A stretch of DNA of 64,000 nt, taken from positions 11,987,129 through 12,051,128 of the forward strand of contig JAEMBT020000007.1 of NCBI GenBank assembly GCA_018873245.2, read 5' to 3'. This DNA comes from Archegozetes longisetosus (Eukaryota > Arthropoda > Arachnida > Sarcoptiformes > Trhypochthoniidae). Under the pieces are notes generated by a model that was not told the origin of the DNA, searched no databases, and was given only the letters and a program-made list of their open reading frames with translations. Position 1 is the first letter of the stretch; the number at the start of each line of letters is the position of its first letter. A program made the position numbers and the translations under genes. This document shows positions 21,938 to 33,833 of this stretch, in pieces.

Positions 21938-24101
21938 TAGTTTTAGTTATTTAATTTTGAAGCATATATTAAGCTGAGATTTTTTGAATTTCAAGCTAAA
22001 ATATTCAGTGAAGACTTAATAACGTTTTTAAGCAATATTCAGAATAAGCGTTTTCTCACTAATTCAGTTATTCTAAGTATCGCGACTAAGCTAACTCGTG
22101 ATCTTTTTTTAAATATGAATCTGAATTGACAACAATACTGGTGCGACCTTTCAATACGATTTATCGGCAAAATTGACTGAAGACAAAGCTAATATAAGAT
22201 TCAATGGAATAAAGATTATGAAATAGCATAACAATTGTAGAAAATCAGCTAATCTGCCTTTAAACAATACTGATTCAATTACAAGTGATTGTTACTTTTA
22301 TCACTCGTTATCCAATTTTAGATATCTGCAAATCGAAGATAACAAAGATATTCTGCAAAAGTTGTTTTAAAACTTTTCTGAAGTGGACTTTTGTATAAAA
22401 TAGTAATAGTGCCTTATATTTCTGCTGAACACGTTGTCTCACTTAACATTTTTCAGTACAGATGAATGTGAGTTGCAGTGCAATATTGATTACCATTTCG
22501 TATTTAAATACTTACCAGTGAGTGGTGTCTCCAATGAGTATCGAGTGGAAGAGGTCCTTAACTTCAATCTTAAACTTAGAGTTGTTGCAGAAACAGAACT
22601 GTTTTTTCATGGAAATTCATTTTAAATGCATAATCGTTTGATACAATTCAAAAATAGTCTTTTATTAATTCTTCGTTGTTCAAATTCAAAGGTATATCAT
22701 CTGTTACTTTGGTAAGGCATTCGCTATCATTTAAGCAATACACCATACACCATAACCTTAGTTGCCGTTGTCCAATATCCTGAATGCCAAAACTGATACG
22801 CATTGATCGATTTCTGCAAAATATTATCGATCGTATGTCACTACATGTATCTCTTAAATGGAATTGAATTGCCTATTCAATTTCTTGTAACTTACCTTTA
22901 AAGACAATCATAGAATTCAAACAAATCTTTGCTTAATTTTGAATTGGTTTTTTCAAGTTACTTTCAGCTTCGGGTTTTCAATCAGAAACTTTGTTATTTT
23001 GAAGACTATTTTTGCAGTAACTAACTGCAGAATCAAATATATATTTTGGCCAAAAAAATAAAGTCTTGATTAAATGTGTTCGTTTCTGATGGTTCGCAAA
23101 TCTGTCCAAAGCGTGAGTTAGCGCTTAAATTTATGACGGTAAAATGTAAATAAGTGGCCGTCATCTTAAATCTAAAAACTTAGGTAACAAATGAAATGTT
23201 TGTTCGACATAACTTTTGTCTGACATAAAGTAAAGACAAATACTTGTATAATTCAAAAATTAGAGATCGTGGTAAAAGAGCAGACATCATTCTTTGATTT
23301 TGTCAACTTTAATTGTAAATAAGACACAGATTCAGACTAAATACACACTCTGTCATCGGTACCGTACGCATTACTTTAGACCTAGGAAATAGTTTCTTAA
23401 AATACGTGATTCTCTAAGGAGAATGCACGAAATTTTTTACAATTTTTTAAATCTAATATAAGGTTGCGAACAAAAATATTGTTAAAATTGAGAATATTTT
23501 GAACACCTTCGATTCCCGTTTTCTAACCCATCACTTTGATTCGACGTGGTGCTGCATTGTAAAATGTATTGAAATCAAGGACGCCAAGATTAATCATTAA
23601 AAGTAAGTCTATTTTGTACCTTTATAAATGCTTAATAGTTTGTATCAGCTTCATTATAATCTATGATTTAATAAAGAAAAGTTATAATTACTTTTTTAAG
23701 GAGCAATCCATTCACCTACAGTCTTCAGCTCCATAACCTCTAGTCTATCTTTCATAATTAGTCTGACAACTATGAATGATTATTGGCTAAATTTGATGAT
23801 CTATTTCGATCATTACTCTTATACTTCCGAGGTGTAAGGATTTGACGCTGACGTTCAATACCTTCACCCAATTCGATGCTCTTAATAATCCGTTAAATGG
23901 TTTTAACTTACAATTAAGTTGTTTTTTGATTAAATTTGATGATTAATGCCACTTTCAGACGACATTTGAACCTTTAAACTATTTTCTAATTCTGAAGGTA
24001 TTGTTAACACGCTTTATGTTTCAAAAGTTTAAGTTCAGTAGTTTTAATACTTTATGATATATTATTTTAACGCTGAAATTTATGCTTTAAAATGATATAT
24101 A
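21938..24101. other. Intergenic, no gene recognised
   Basis: About 2.2 kb of AT-rich sequence. A 63-codon open frame at 22434-22625, preceded by a cag acceptor-like site, looks somewhat protein-like, but nothing around it supports a gene. Confidence 0.35.
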
Positions 24102-24592
24102 CAGGGTTTAACAAGATCTTTTGCAAGGGGTATACAGCAAAAACTGCAGAAGCTACAAGTTTAAAGGAAATTTTATTGAATTCGTTATAAAAAAAATGAA
24201 AATAAAAGGTACAAATTTAATATTCAGTATAACCACCATTTGCGCGACGCACAGCATTAAGTCTTTCTGGATATGATAAAAGCAATGTTTCAAATAATTC
24301 CGTATCATTTTCAAGTGATTTCAACACTTCGGTTACATGTTTTGTGAGCGTTGACAGTGAAAATTTATTTGTACCAGTTTCCGCAACAGCTGATTTGTTA
24401 TGTTTATACTCTATGGTCAGCTATTAGAAAAAAACCTATTTTAAAGCGTAAAATTCAAAATTTTTTATTTTGACTGTTCAACTATCCAAATCATTTCCAT
24501 TTTGATAGTATTTCAAAAATCATTCAATAATATGTTCATATCATCAGTAGTCTTTGCTGTATACCCCTTGCAAAAGATCTTGTTAAACAGTG
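24102..24592 (-). mobile_element. Tc1/mariner deletion derivative retaining the transposase tail
   Basis: Inverted ends (left CAGGGTTTAACAAGATCTTT, right complement CACTGTTTAACAAGATCTTT) are flanked by TA (24100-24101 and 24593-24594). The 491-bp interior keeps, on the minus strand, an open stretch of about 65 codons ending SYPERLNAVRRANGGYTEY and TAA at 24217, the typical C-terminal tail of a Tc1/mariner-superfamily transposase. The catalytic domain is missing, so it must have relied on a transposase in trans. Confidence 0.75.
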
Positions 24593-25814
24593 TAGTTAAT
24601 TAAAATTCCTCTACTATATGTTGAGTTACGGTTTAAAATTGAATAAATAAAAACTGAACAATATCCGCATATTTTTGTCTGTATCCTTAGTATGATTTTT
24701 AGAAAAACTATCCAAATCATTTGTAGTAGAAGTTAGAAAATTATAAATAATTTATTTTTTCCTATAGATTCCTATAAGAATATGACTCAATGTGGATTAT
24801 GACGCGTCAACTCTTCAGTCATTATCACTTGTTTATTCGATTGATTTGTATCAAGACTTAAAACTCTGACCGAAGAGTAAAGTGTACAATTACAATTAAT
24901 TAATGATAGCTTAGACAATTGCTAAAAGCCAAAGATTGATTGTTAAGTTATTATTAATTCTGTTCTATGTATTTGTTCAATTTTAATAGAGTAAAAAATC
25001 AATTAAAGAGACGCCTTATATTCTTTTAACACAAAACAATTGGGATACACGTCAACTCCACATAAAAGTCTTAAAGTTATGAGCATTCATTCAATTGGGG
25101 TCATCTTTCACAAGAACATGTATGTAACTATTTAACCCTAGATTTGGTTCAATATAATTGTTGGCTCATCTAGTCTCGCATTTATGATTAAACACCTGTA
25201 GGTATGACATAAGAAGCTCTAAAGTTGAGTTCAGATTCAACTTATGTAACTATTTTCATTAATTTATAAAATAATAATGCAATAATAGACATATTCTGTA
25301 AACCAGAAAGATTCAATGATATTAAATAATAAATGAGTGACTGTAAAGAGCTAACTCAGTATAATGTGACTCAAATCAAATAGAAGAAGGCATTTCCTCC
25401 TAAAGTTCTTTAATCTTATGTAACTTATGTTATTTACAACATATTTGCGTGGTTTCACTTTTAAATTTAAAGCAAAAGATTGCTTCACTTATTTAACAAT
25501 GATAAAACTTAGAAATGAACTTTGTCTGTGTTTGGTTAACATAATTATGAAACTTGTTCCATTTTTGAAAACCGGGCTTTAGCATTTTAATTATCATTGT
25601 TACCAGATGACATCTATCTCATATAAAATCCTACTCTAATGAGTAGCTAAAGTTCATCTTTCAATTGTTTTTAGGATAGATTTCAAATTCTTTCAAATTA
25701 ATAGAATTTTTCTATTTGATACTTAAATACCTTTGAAACGAGTGAAAATGTGCTCACAAACAGTTCGAAGATAAATAAGAGTCAGTCTGTATTTTAGTAA
25801 TGATAAAATAAAAA
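24593..25814. other. Intergenic / upstream of small secreted gene
   Basis: No gene seen. The last few hundred bases are presumably the promoter of the 25815 gene, but I cannot point to a specific box. Confidence 0.3.
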
Positions 25815-26550
25815 ATGTTTAGAAAATTAACTAAATGTCTCATCTTGATCAATATTATTAATTCTAATGTGTTTTCAATGATTATCCGCAATATAAATCA
25901 TTATCACAATAACTACCTATCATTTCCATATTATGGTCAAAGCTATTACCCAGCTTCTCATCCATCATATTTCGTTGAACAGAATCTTCGTGACTTTGGA
26001 TATCACAATCATTTTAACGATGATCATTTCCATTATTTTCCGTAAGAAACGATAGTTTTTTGTACTTTTCTTAACTAAAGTTTACTATATTTATTATGAT
26101 TTTAAATTTATTCGGTTATTAATGTTCAGATTATTTGATGATCATTTCGACTTTGATCTATTTACTGCTTCATCTGATCCTCACATAAAACCTCCACCGT
26201 AAGTGATTTTTGATACAATCGACATAAGAAGTTTATACTAGTAGACGCATAGTTGGCAAATATAGCAGTTTATTGTTTATGCTCCTACAGGACAAATCAA
26301 CGAAAATGCAAATATTCTTTTTGAAAGTCCAATTTTATCAGTATTTATATATAAGCATTGTCTCTATAACTCTCTTTTAGCCGTAAAACTTGAGTTCTCT
26401 TCCATTTATTTAGAATTAAAATTCTTAACTGTTTAAACTGAATTTTTTTGTGATTTTAGAATTTACAATAAAGAACTTGGTCTCGGAAGAGAAGATAACT
26501 CCAATTCATGGTATGCGGGATATTACAGAAACGGCTTCCGATTCCACTGA
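25815..26550 (+). CDS. Small secreted His/Tyr/Phe-rich protein, 128 aa
   Basis: Three exons (25815-26041, 26130-26198, 26460-26550) join in matching phase 2 at both introns (gtaaga...ttcag and gtaagt...tttag), giving a 128-residue protein ending RNGFRFH. A short hydrophobic N-terminal segment (residues 8-21) suggests secretion. The mature part is rich in His, Tyr, Phe, Asn and Asp (for example HYHNNYLSFPYYGQSYYP and FNDDHFHYFP), without Cys after the leader region. Consistent splice phases and an AATAAA at 26658 support a real gene. I do not recognise it. Cuticular, silk-like, salivary or metal-binding roles are all possible on composition alone. Confidence 0.7.
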
Positions 26551-27614
26551 AATATTTATCACTGAAACAGCAATCATAACTGTCTCTAATTATACTCATA
26601 GTTTATGAACTGATTATCTAAATAGTTTTTTTTCAAATTAGATCAGTTTTGGACTTTAATAAAACGTTTTTGTGTATTAATTTTATAAATGTTTTACGAC
26701 TTAATTAACATGAGTTTTTTGTCTTAATCAATATAAACTTACTTACGTATTAACAAATATAAGTGTTTTGTATCTTGATTAATACTTAAATAAACTTTTT
26801 TACATTTGAGATGTCTTTACTTGATTTTGCGATGGAGTCTGCTAATTAAGTCCTACTAATGTCAAATATTATTCGACAGAACAAACACTTTCTAGAGATA
26901 TTACTGAATTGAATACTTAAATTTAATAGCAATATTTATTTTACTTTCTCGAAGCTTGTATATAGTATATTGCGAGTGAAAATATTTTAATACATGAAAA
27001 GTAGGTTTACATTTAATTCATAGTTATTAAGATTTTTAGATTATAATGTAGCATTAGTATCATACCTGTAAGACAAATTTTCTGTTATTCTATTAATTTA
27101 TTATTTGCATCGACTTAGACAATAGAATTAAATTAATAAATTAGATTATGCTTTATAATATTATATTAAACATGACTTTTTTTTGGTACTTGTTTCTTTC
27201 TTAAGAATCGATTTTCTATAAAATTTCTCTCAAGCTATTACAGTAATGAAACTGCAGTTAATCAAAACTAACAATGTAAACAAATTTATGCTATCATATT
27301 TATTTTGTAAGCAGAAAAAAGAGTTTTGCAGAAAAGTTAAAAATCAAGACTTGTGCAATACATCTAAACTATTCTTAATAATTAATTTTTTAAGAAAATT
27401 ATTGATTTCTAATACTAACCACAACACAATTAAGATAAATTATTAATGCAAGTATAGTAAAAGTGATCAATTCGGTTTATGATAGGAATAACTTTATTTG
27501 AATTTGTTGAATTGCAAGCTATTTTCAGATTTGCAACCATGTCAAGTCAGGGTAATAAAGCTTTCAATCCAAGTAACTAGAAGAGTTGACTAGAATGATC
27601 CACATTTAGTATAT
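26551..27614. other. 3' UTR and AT-rich intergenic
   Basis: AATAAA at about 26658 is a likely polyadenylation signal for the small secreted gene. The 66-codon open frame at 27246-27446 is Lys/Asn/Ile-rich and looks like chance. Confidence 0.4.
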
Positions 27615-28222
27615 TACGGATCTGGTTCGTCTGCCCGACACTCACTTGCCCGACAGCTCGTTTGCCAGACAGGTACGTCTGTCCGACAACTCATTCTATT
27701 GACAATTCATTTGATCAACAAATCATTTGATCGACAATCCATTTATCGGCAGTCACATTTGTAATGATAGCTGAAGAGGCGCAAGCCAAAGAAATTGATC
27801 GAACAAAAGATACCAAAACAGCACTGATCCATATCTTCAGATGTGACCATGGATCAGCTAATGGTGATAATTACTTTTGTACCCAAACAGCTTGCCTGAG
27901 GATGCACACCAACAATATTTCGATGTTTTGTTGAAACAATTTAGTACTCACATACTACCAACTCGTCAGGCAAGTTGTTTGAGTATAAAAATAGTTATCA
28001 CCATTAGCTGATCCATGGTCACACGTGGTGATCGTCATGTTTATACTCTAACTACTTGTCTGGAAGTATAGATCAGAGCTGTTTTAATATATTTTGTTCG
28101 ATCAGTTTATTCGGCTTGCGCTTCTTCAGCTATTATTACAAATGTGACTGTTGATAAAATAATTGTCGATAAAATGATTTGTCGGGCAAATGAGCTGTCG
28201 GGCAATTGACCCGATTCCGTAT
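27615..28222. mobile_element. Foldback element FB-A1 with tandem-repeat arms
   Basis: A roughly 608-bp palindrome-like element centred near 27919. The outer parts of both arms are short tandem repeats of about 15-16 bp around the word CCGACA (TTGCCCGACAGCTC and variants). The inner arms share ACATTTGTAAT-ATAGCTGAAGA-GCGCAAGCC. A related copy lies at 33043-33833. Termini are approximate, because the inverted similarity extends into the flanks. Confidence 0.7.
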
Positions 28223-28265
28223 AATACTATTAAGTGATCACAAATGTACAAAATTGTGTAATATA

Positions 28266-29181
28266 AGGCTTGGCTAGAGAAATCTGCACAAAAATAATTT
28301 TAATAATTATTAATCAAAATTTCACCGAAATTGAACAGAAATTTATTAAATGAAAATACATTATATGAAGTTTAAATTGATATCAATTGATGACAGATAG
28401 TACTCCTTTGTCCGCTGCTTTGCGGACCTTAGTCTTAACACCTCTCATAAGGTTTTGGCACAGATTTTCAGATCTTTTACGTATTAGTTTTGATTCTTCG
28501 AAATAGTTTAGGGATTTACATCTGTTGTCCACCCATTTTCATAAATTTGTTTACCCAAATTTGCCCAAAATCTTTCAATTGGGTGGAGTTGGGGGACATT
28601 TAGAGGATTGATCTCTTTTGGGACAACTTTGATTCCAACTCTTTGGTAAACTTCTTGAGTGGTTTTGGCGTAATAAGAAGTAGCCAAATCGGGCCAGAAA
28701 ACATATTTATCGTCTGAATGGTACTTATCGATAAAATCTTTCAGAAGTGGTAAACATTCCCGAATATAGACTTCTGCAGTGATCGCATTACCGCGAACTC
28801 AATTATTTTGTCTTTAGTTTTTCGGTTAATTTCTCGGTTTTTTCTCGGACCTGGAGTCCGATCGGCACTCTGACCCCTTATGAATCTTTGGATAATTGAA
28901 TATACTGTACGGCGAGGGATGCCCTCCAGTTCATAATGTCTTACGATATCGCAAGTTTTCATATTCGGGTTTCTTTCAATAAAAGCGCCAATCCTTTTCC
29001 TAGCCTCAAGCTCTTTAGAAGAGGACATCTTTCTTATTATAAATTATTATAAACTAATAATTGCAATGTTTTGTTACCTAATAACTATTCTTTCAAAGTA
29101 AAAACAAAATTTAATCGAATCAGCTATATTTGGTTAAGAAATTGCGTCTTAAATTTTGTGCAGATTTCTCTAGCCAAGGCT
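28266..29181 (-). mobile_element. mariner/IS630-type element, internally deleted
   Basis: Inverted ends share CTTGGCTAGAGAAATCTGCA and are flanked by TA (28264-28265, 29182-29183). At 916 bp it is too short for a complete element. Confidence 0.82.
28517..29028 (-). pseudogene. mariner/IS630-type transposase with deleted core
   Basis: An N-terminal DNA-binding region (MSSSKELEARKRIGAFIERN, then GIPRRTVYSIIQRF) runs to about 28790. In another frame the C-terminal catalytic part follows: KYVFWPDLATSYYAK with its Asp, then INPLNVPQLHPIERFWANL and GWTTDVNP with a stop. The stretch between the two parts, including the first catalytic Asp, is missing. The sequence is fairly fresh on either side of the deletion. 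Confidence 0.8.
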
Positions 29182-31742
29182 TAGATAATAACTAGTTCAC
29201 TAAAGAAATGATTTGTCTTAATTGAAACAAAGAAGTATTAATCATAAAGTGCGTATTTTGGTCAGTTACACTAGAAATAATACCTCCGTTTATCGCAAAT
29301 ATATCCATCATAGCTCCTAATAGGTGTTTTAACTGATTTAAATAATAAATTATCTAAATTAATAAGTAAATTTGTTAAATTTTGTTTTATTTCTTAGTTT
29401 CAATTATATCTTCATAAGTTTTTGCTAAAACGTTCATATTTTACACCTAAACAACTTATTTAATGTTTATTCTCCAGGTTTTTTGAAGCTACTTTATCAT
29501 CTCAAACAAAATTATATTTTGGGATGTTTTAAAAGACAAAGATGTTTGGTTGTTGAAAATAATCTTTGCTGAAAGCCTACTCATGAAAATAAAACTATAC
29601 TTTTTATTATGTAATATCTCTTAATTTCTTTTGTATGCAAATAAGCTAGGGGTTTCATTTTGACTTATCAAGTAAGGGCCTTGCAAATTTACAGGTACTA
29701 AATGTATAAATGTGTATGTTTTCATTTTAGTGAATCAGATATTATTATCACCTCTATCTGCATAAATTTATACCTAATTCGTCTGTTATTATTCCGTCTT
29801 AATAATTAGCTTATTAATCAGTTTTCTTTATTGAAATAATTTCAAATAAATCAAATCCAATTGGCGATGAGGTTTATTTCAGGATCTAGTAAATTGATCT
29901 GTTATGTATTGTTCTTATTCATCGATGAAATATAACCAAATTGCATGATAATTGTACCATGAAAGTAACATTATATCAATTGAATATAGAAATCTGAATC
30001 AATACCAAGGAATCTGTTTTGAGAGTTGAAGGTCTAGACATATTTCTTACTTTGTTCGTGAGAAATACAGTATATTCTCACTTTGAGTTCAGCTAGAATT
30101 GATGTATTCAGTAACTGAGATGGTGTCCTCCCGATTTACTAACAAATAAAAGATCAAAAACCAAAAGCCAACAAAAACCCAATAAGTATAAGACCAAAAC
30201 ATAAAAACCCAACGAATTTGTGTTAAGGTTACTATTGAGTAGCAGTTCATTTAACTCTTCGTTACAACGGTGGGATAAAATGTTCCCAAGTTTTACTTTA
30301 GAAATATAGCTAAAATCAACAAAATGTCGTGATTTCTTGAGAATTTGGGTATTCCTCAGTCATACATTTGGCTTTGAATGACAAAACACCTGATTAGTCT
30401 AGACTTATAACTTTATTTTTATTTTTTTCTGGAAATATATCTTTCTGAGAACAGAAATTCCCTCTAACAATGCAGTGCTTCGTGCTTACTATGTGTCGCA
30501 GTGCTGTAATGTCTACTAGCAATTTGAATCACTGATGATGCTATAGCAGATCATAACTAGAAATTAATTAGTAAACTAAAACATCGAAAACAAGGACTAA
30601 CCTAGAACAGATATGAAGTGTGGAAAACGTGGAGTAAAATGTTAGCCCACAGTTAATTTTACATTTCAGAAGTTAAGTTGTGAAGAAGGGCTAAGCAATG
30701 CTTAAATAGTATTTTCACAATAGTCAATTAGACAAAAAATATTCTATTATTGGAAAATAAGGGTAAAAATCAGTACGCTACTAAAAGGAAAAATGTTCAG
30801 AGAATTCAAAATTTGAAGACCTAATAATCCGAAAACAGATGTTTATTGAATTATTTGATAAATTAAGAGATTTGATTTGTTGGTTTTTTGTTATTTGGTC
30901 TTTGATTTGTTGTCAATCGAAAGTAAACTACTGAGATTAAATTAAGATGATAAGCTTTAAATTCTGTTTCATAGTTATAAATTTTGCGAGTTTTTATTGC
31001 TATTTTATTAACTTTTCATTCATTCGAAATAAGTCTCTTAAAAAAAAAATATTTGATGAAGCCTCATTTTTTGTTGAGATGAAGGATTGTGGTATCAGTT
31101 GAAAAATTAGTTGCAAAGATGACGAATAAAATAATTGAAATGTTTTAATTAAATTTTTTCACCCAAGGAAAAGAACAAACAACGAAACAAACTCATGATT
31201 TAGATTTAAAATCCAAGTGTTTCTGACTAAACAGAGCTAAAATACTAATAAGTTGTGTTTAGGTTAGAGTTTTGAAAACAACAATTTTCGTCAGTAATTA
31301 ATGACCAGACTGAATGTACTGAAAGCATTGTTTAGTTGTCTACAACTTTTAGAAACGTTCGAAACAATGAGTCGTACTGACAAAAAAGCAAGCACCAATT
31401 TAGGCTTTTGAGATACACTATCATTTATTATATTATATTTCCTCAGACAAACAAATTATTTTGATTCTTTGGAACAATACTTTGAAAACTGGCGTTTTCT
31501 TAGCTTTTAAGTTAAATACTTTTATAATTTTACAGTAAAACTTGACTCCACATATATTACTTCAACGTTTATTAAATTGTGCCAATGTAGAGTGTTTTCT
31601 TCCTGTATTATTGTTTAGACACAGTATATTGTGCTAATGTTAGAGGGCTAATAACCAGAATCTGTTTCCCCTTTCTGTCAACATAACTCATGAAAGTATC
31701 ATTAAATTGCAACGAAATTTACAATCGACTATTCCTTTAGTA
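29182..31742. other. Long intergenic stretch, no gene recognised
   Basis: About 2.5 kb of AT-rich DNA. A CA-rich stretch with CAAAAACCAA-type words (30150-30215) has a loose inverted counterpart at 30868-30915. Nothing else was seen. Confidence 0.35.
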
Positions 31743-31756
31743 TTAGCCTATTAGAA

Positions 31757-31955
31757 TTACCTGGAATTTGATTTGATCGGTAAGCTGTCGTACATCAATT
31801 TCATGAACTACATAAGATCTTAGAGCTTCAAATGATGTTCTCTCAGTGATTAATGAGATGAGCACTATCTCTAAAATTGTGCCGCAAACAAATAAAGAAA
31901 AACCTCCTTTCACTATCCATGGTGTCAAATAAAACAATGAATGATGACTCAACAA
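31757..31955 (-). CDS. Orphan open frame / possible exon
   Basis: A frame beginning MLSHHSLFYLTPW with a hydrophobic segment GGFSLFVCGTILEIVLISLI followed by a charged FEALRSYVVHEIDVRQLTDQIKFQ, then a CAG|gtaatt donor-like end. The pattern of one membrane helix then a soluble amphipathic stretch is protein-like, and the donor fits. I found no partner exons on either side, so it may be an isolated remnant. Family not recognised. Confidence 0.25.
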
Positions 31956-32113
31956 CTTAGATTAGGGGTAAACATTAGGTAACAAGTTAATAAGTAAGCT
32001 TTGAAGGACTAGTTCGCATGTAAAACCATATCACATGTCTTATAATGTTTGACCAACAGCTTAATTAATGTGATCTGACTCACAGGAAAACACTCAATAA
32101 CAGTCTTCAAGTC

Positions 32114-32705
32114 GCTTCTACGTCAAAATGTCGCCCCAAAAATGTCGCCGTAAATAATGTCACCATACAAAAAATGTCGCTATACAAAAAAGTCTCCATT
32201 AAAAAATGTCAGTATCATTTGATCCTGATGATAAAAAAATCTAGCGAAAGATTGAAAAAGAATATATTTATGAATAGTCTTATACCAAACCAATGTTCAA
32301 AAAGTTTAGTTAAAGAGCTTCAAACACTAATTTTTCCATTGCCTACTATGAATGAGCTTCCTTGCTAAGAAGGCTCAGATCATACTCCGATTCATATATT
32401 CCATTGATCATTTTGTGCAAATTAGTAAATTTTATTTTATTACTATAATTAAATGAAAAAATGATCTTGCTCTAATAGAATATTTTCAAAGCTATTTCAC
32501 TCTTGTTAATTTTACTTGGAATATATGTATCAAAAATCTTGAAACAGACCATTTTTGTGTGAAATTTTATACGACGTCATTTTTATGCGATGACATTTTT
32601 TTACCGGCGACATTTCTTGTATGGCGACATTATTTACGGCAATATTTTTTACTGGCGACATTTTTTGGGGCGACATTTTTTGGGGCGACATTTTGACGTA
32701 GAAGC
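32114..32705. mobile_element. Foldback element FB-B with TGTCGCC tandem-repeat arms
   Basis: A 592-bp inverted-repeat element whose ends read GCTTCTACGTCAAAATGTCG on both sides. The outer parts of both arms are tandem variants of a 15-17-bp unit containing AAAATGTCGCC. Flanks CTTCAAGTC (32105-32113) and CTTCAAGTT (32706-32714) look like a 9-bp target duplication with one mismatch. No coding capacity was seen. Confidence 0.8.
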
Positions 32706-33042
32706 CTTCAAGTTCTAATTTATTTCACGAAATGTATTATTAAGACTCGACAGAAGAATAAGCATATCGAAAGACGTGCAAAATTGATAGAAGTGACTGA
32801 TAAGATTGGTATCAGTTTCGCAGAAGCGAGTTTAGCCGAAACAGGTTAATATCAATTTTACAACTGATTTTCTCATCTGTAAACCTTATGGTTTGTCAGT
32901 TCATTCATTCATATTTATGGAAGCAAAATAAAAAAATTTGCTAGTAACAACAGATTTAGATAAAAGCTTAAGCATCGATAGTCAATAGAAAATAACAAGA
33001 CTAAATACATCTGATTAAACACTTATTTCTAGGGGTTTATTA

Positions 33043-33833
33043 CGTTTGACCGACAATCACTTAACCGACAGGTACATTTTACCGACGATCATTTTACCGA
33101 CAGGTACGTTTGACCGACACTCATTTGGCCGACACTCATTTGGCCGACAAATTCGTTCGACAGACAAGTCGAATTAATATAAAGGTTTCTCCTGTCAACT
33201 ATAATATAAATGTTGCCCTCATTTATCAATAGTCACATTTGTAATAATAGCTGAAGAAGAGCAAGCCGAAGAAGTTGTTCGAACAAAAGATATCAAAACA
33301 GTACTGATCTATACCTTCAGACGAGTGGTTAGAGTATAAACATTACTATCACCATATGTGACATGGATCAGTTAATGGTGATCATTTTTATACTCAAACA
33401 ACTTGCCTGACAACGTACACCAACAATATTTCGATGTTTTGTTGAAAAAATTTAGTACTCACTATTACCAACTCGTCAAACAAGTTGTTTGAGCATAAGA
33501 ATAATTATCACCATTAGCTTATCCATGTCACATATGATGATAGTCATGTTTATACTCTGACCACTCGTCTGAAGGTATAGACTAGTGGTTCTGATATCTT
33601 TTGTTCGAACTACTTCTTCGGCTTACGCTTCTTCAGCTATCATTACAAATGTGATTATCGATAAAACGAGGACAACAATTATATTATTGTTGACAGAAGA
33701 AAACCTTATATAAATTTGACTTTTTTGTCAAACGAATTTGTTGGCCTAATGAGTATCGGTCAAACGCACCTGTCGGTCTAATGGGTGTCGGTCAAATGTA
33801 CCTGTCAGTCAAATAAGTGTCGGTCAAATGATT
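33043..33833. mobile_element. Foldback element FB-A2 with tandem-repeat arms
   Basis: About 790 bp, arms of roughly 390 bp around a centre near 33440. The outer arms carry tandem TTTGACCGACACTCA/CCGACAGGTAC units. The inner arm sequence is clearly related to FB-A1 (shared ACATTTGTAAT-ATAGCTGAAGA and CACCAACAATATTTCGATGT). Within each arm, smaller inverted repeats around GATCAGTTAATGGTGAT fold again. No coding capacity. Confidence 0.75.

Noticed and set aside
22434-22625. 63-codon plus-strand frame with an upstream cag and beta-rich translation
   Set aside because: No partner exons, no recognised family, and no terminal signal beyond a stop. Too weak to call a gene.
27640-27760. Short regularly spaced repeats that might suggest a CRISPR array
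   Set aside because: Units are 15-16 bp, variable and without unique spacers. They are mirrored in the opposite arm, so they belong to a foldback element in a eukaryotic genome.
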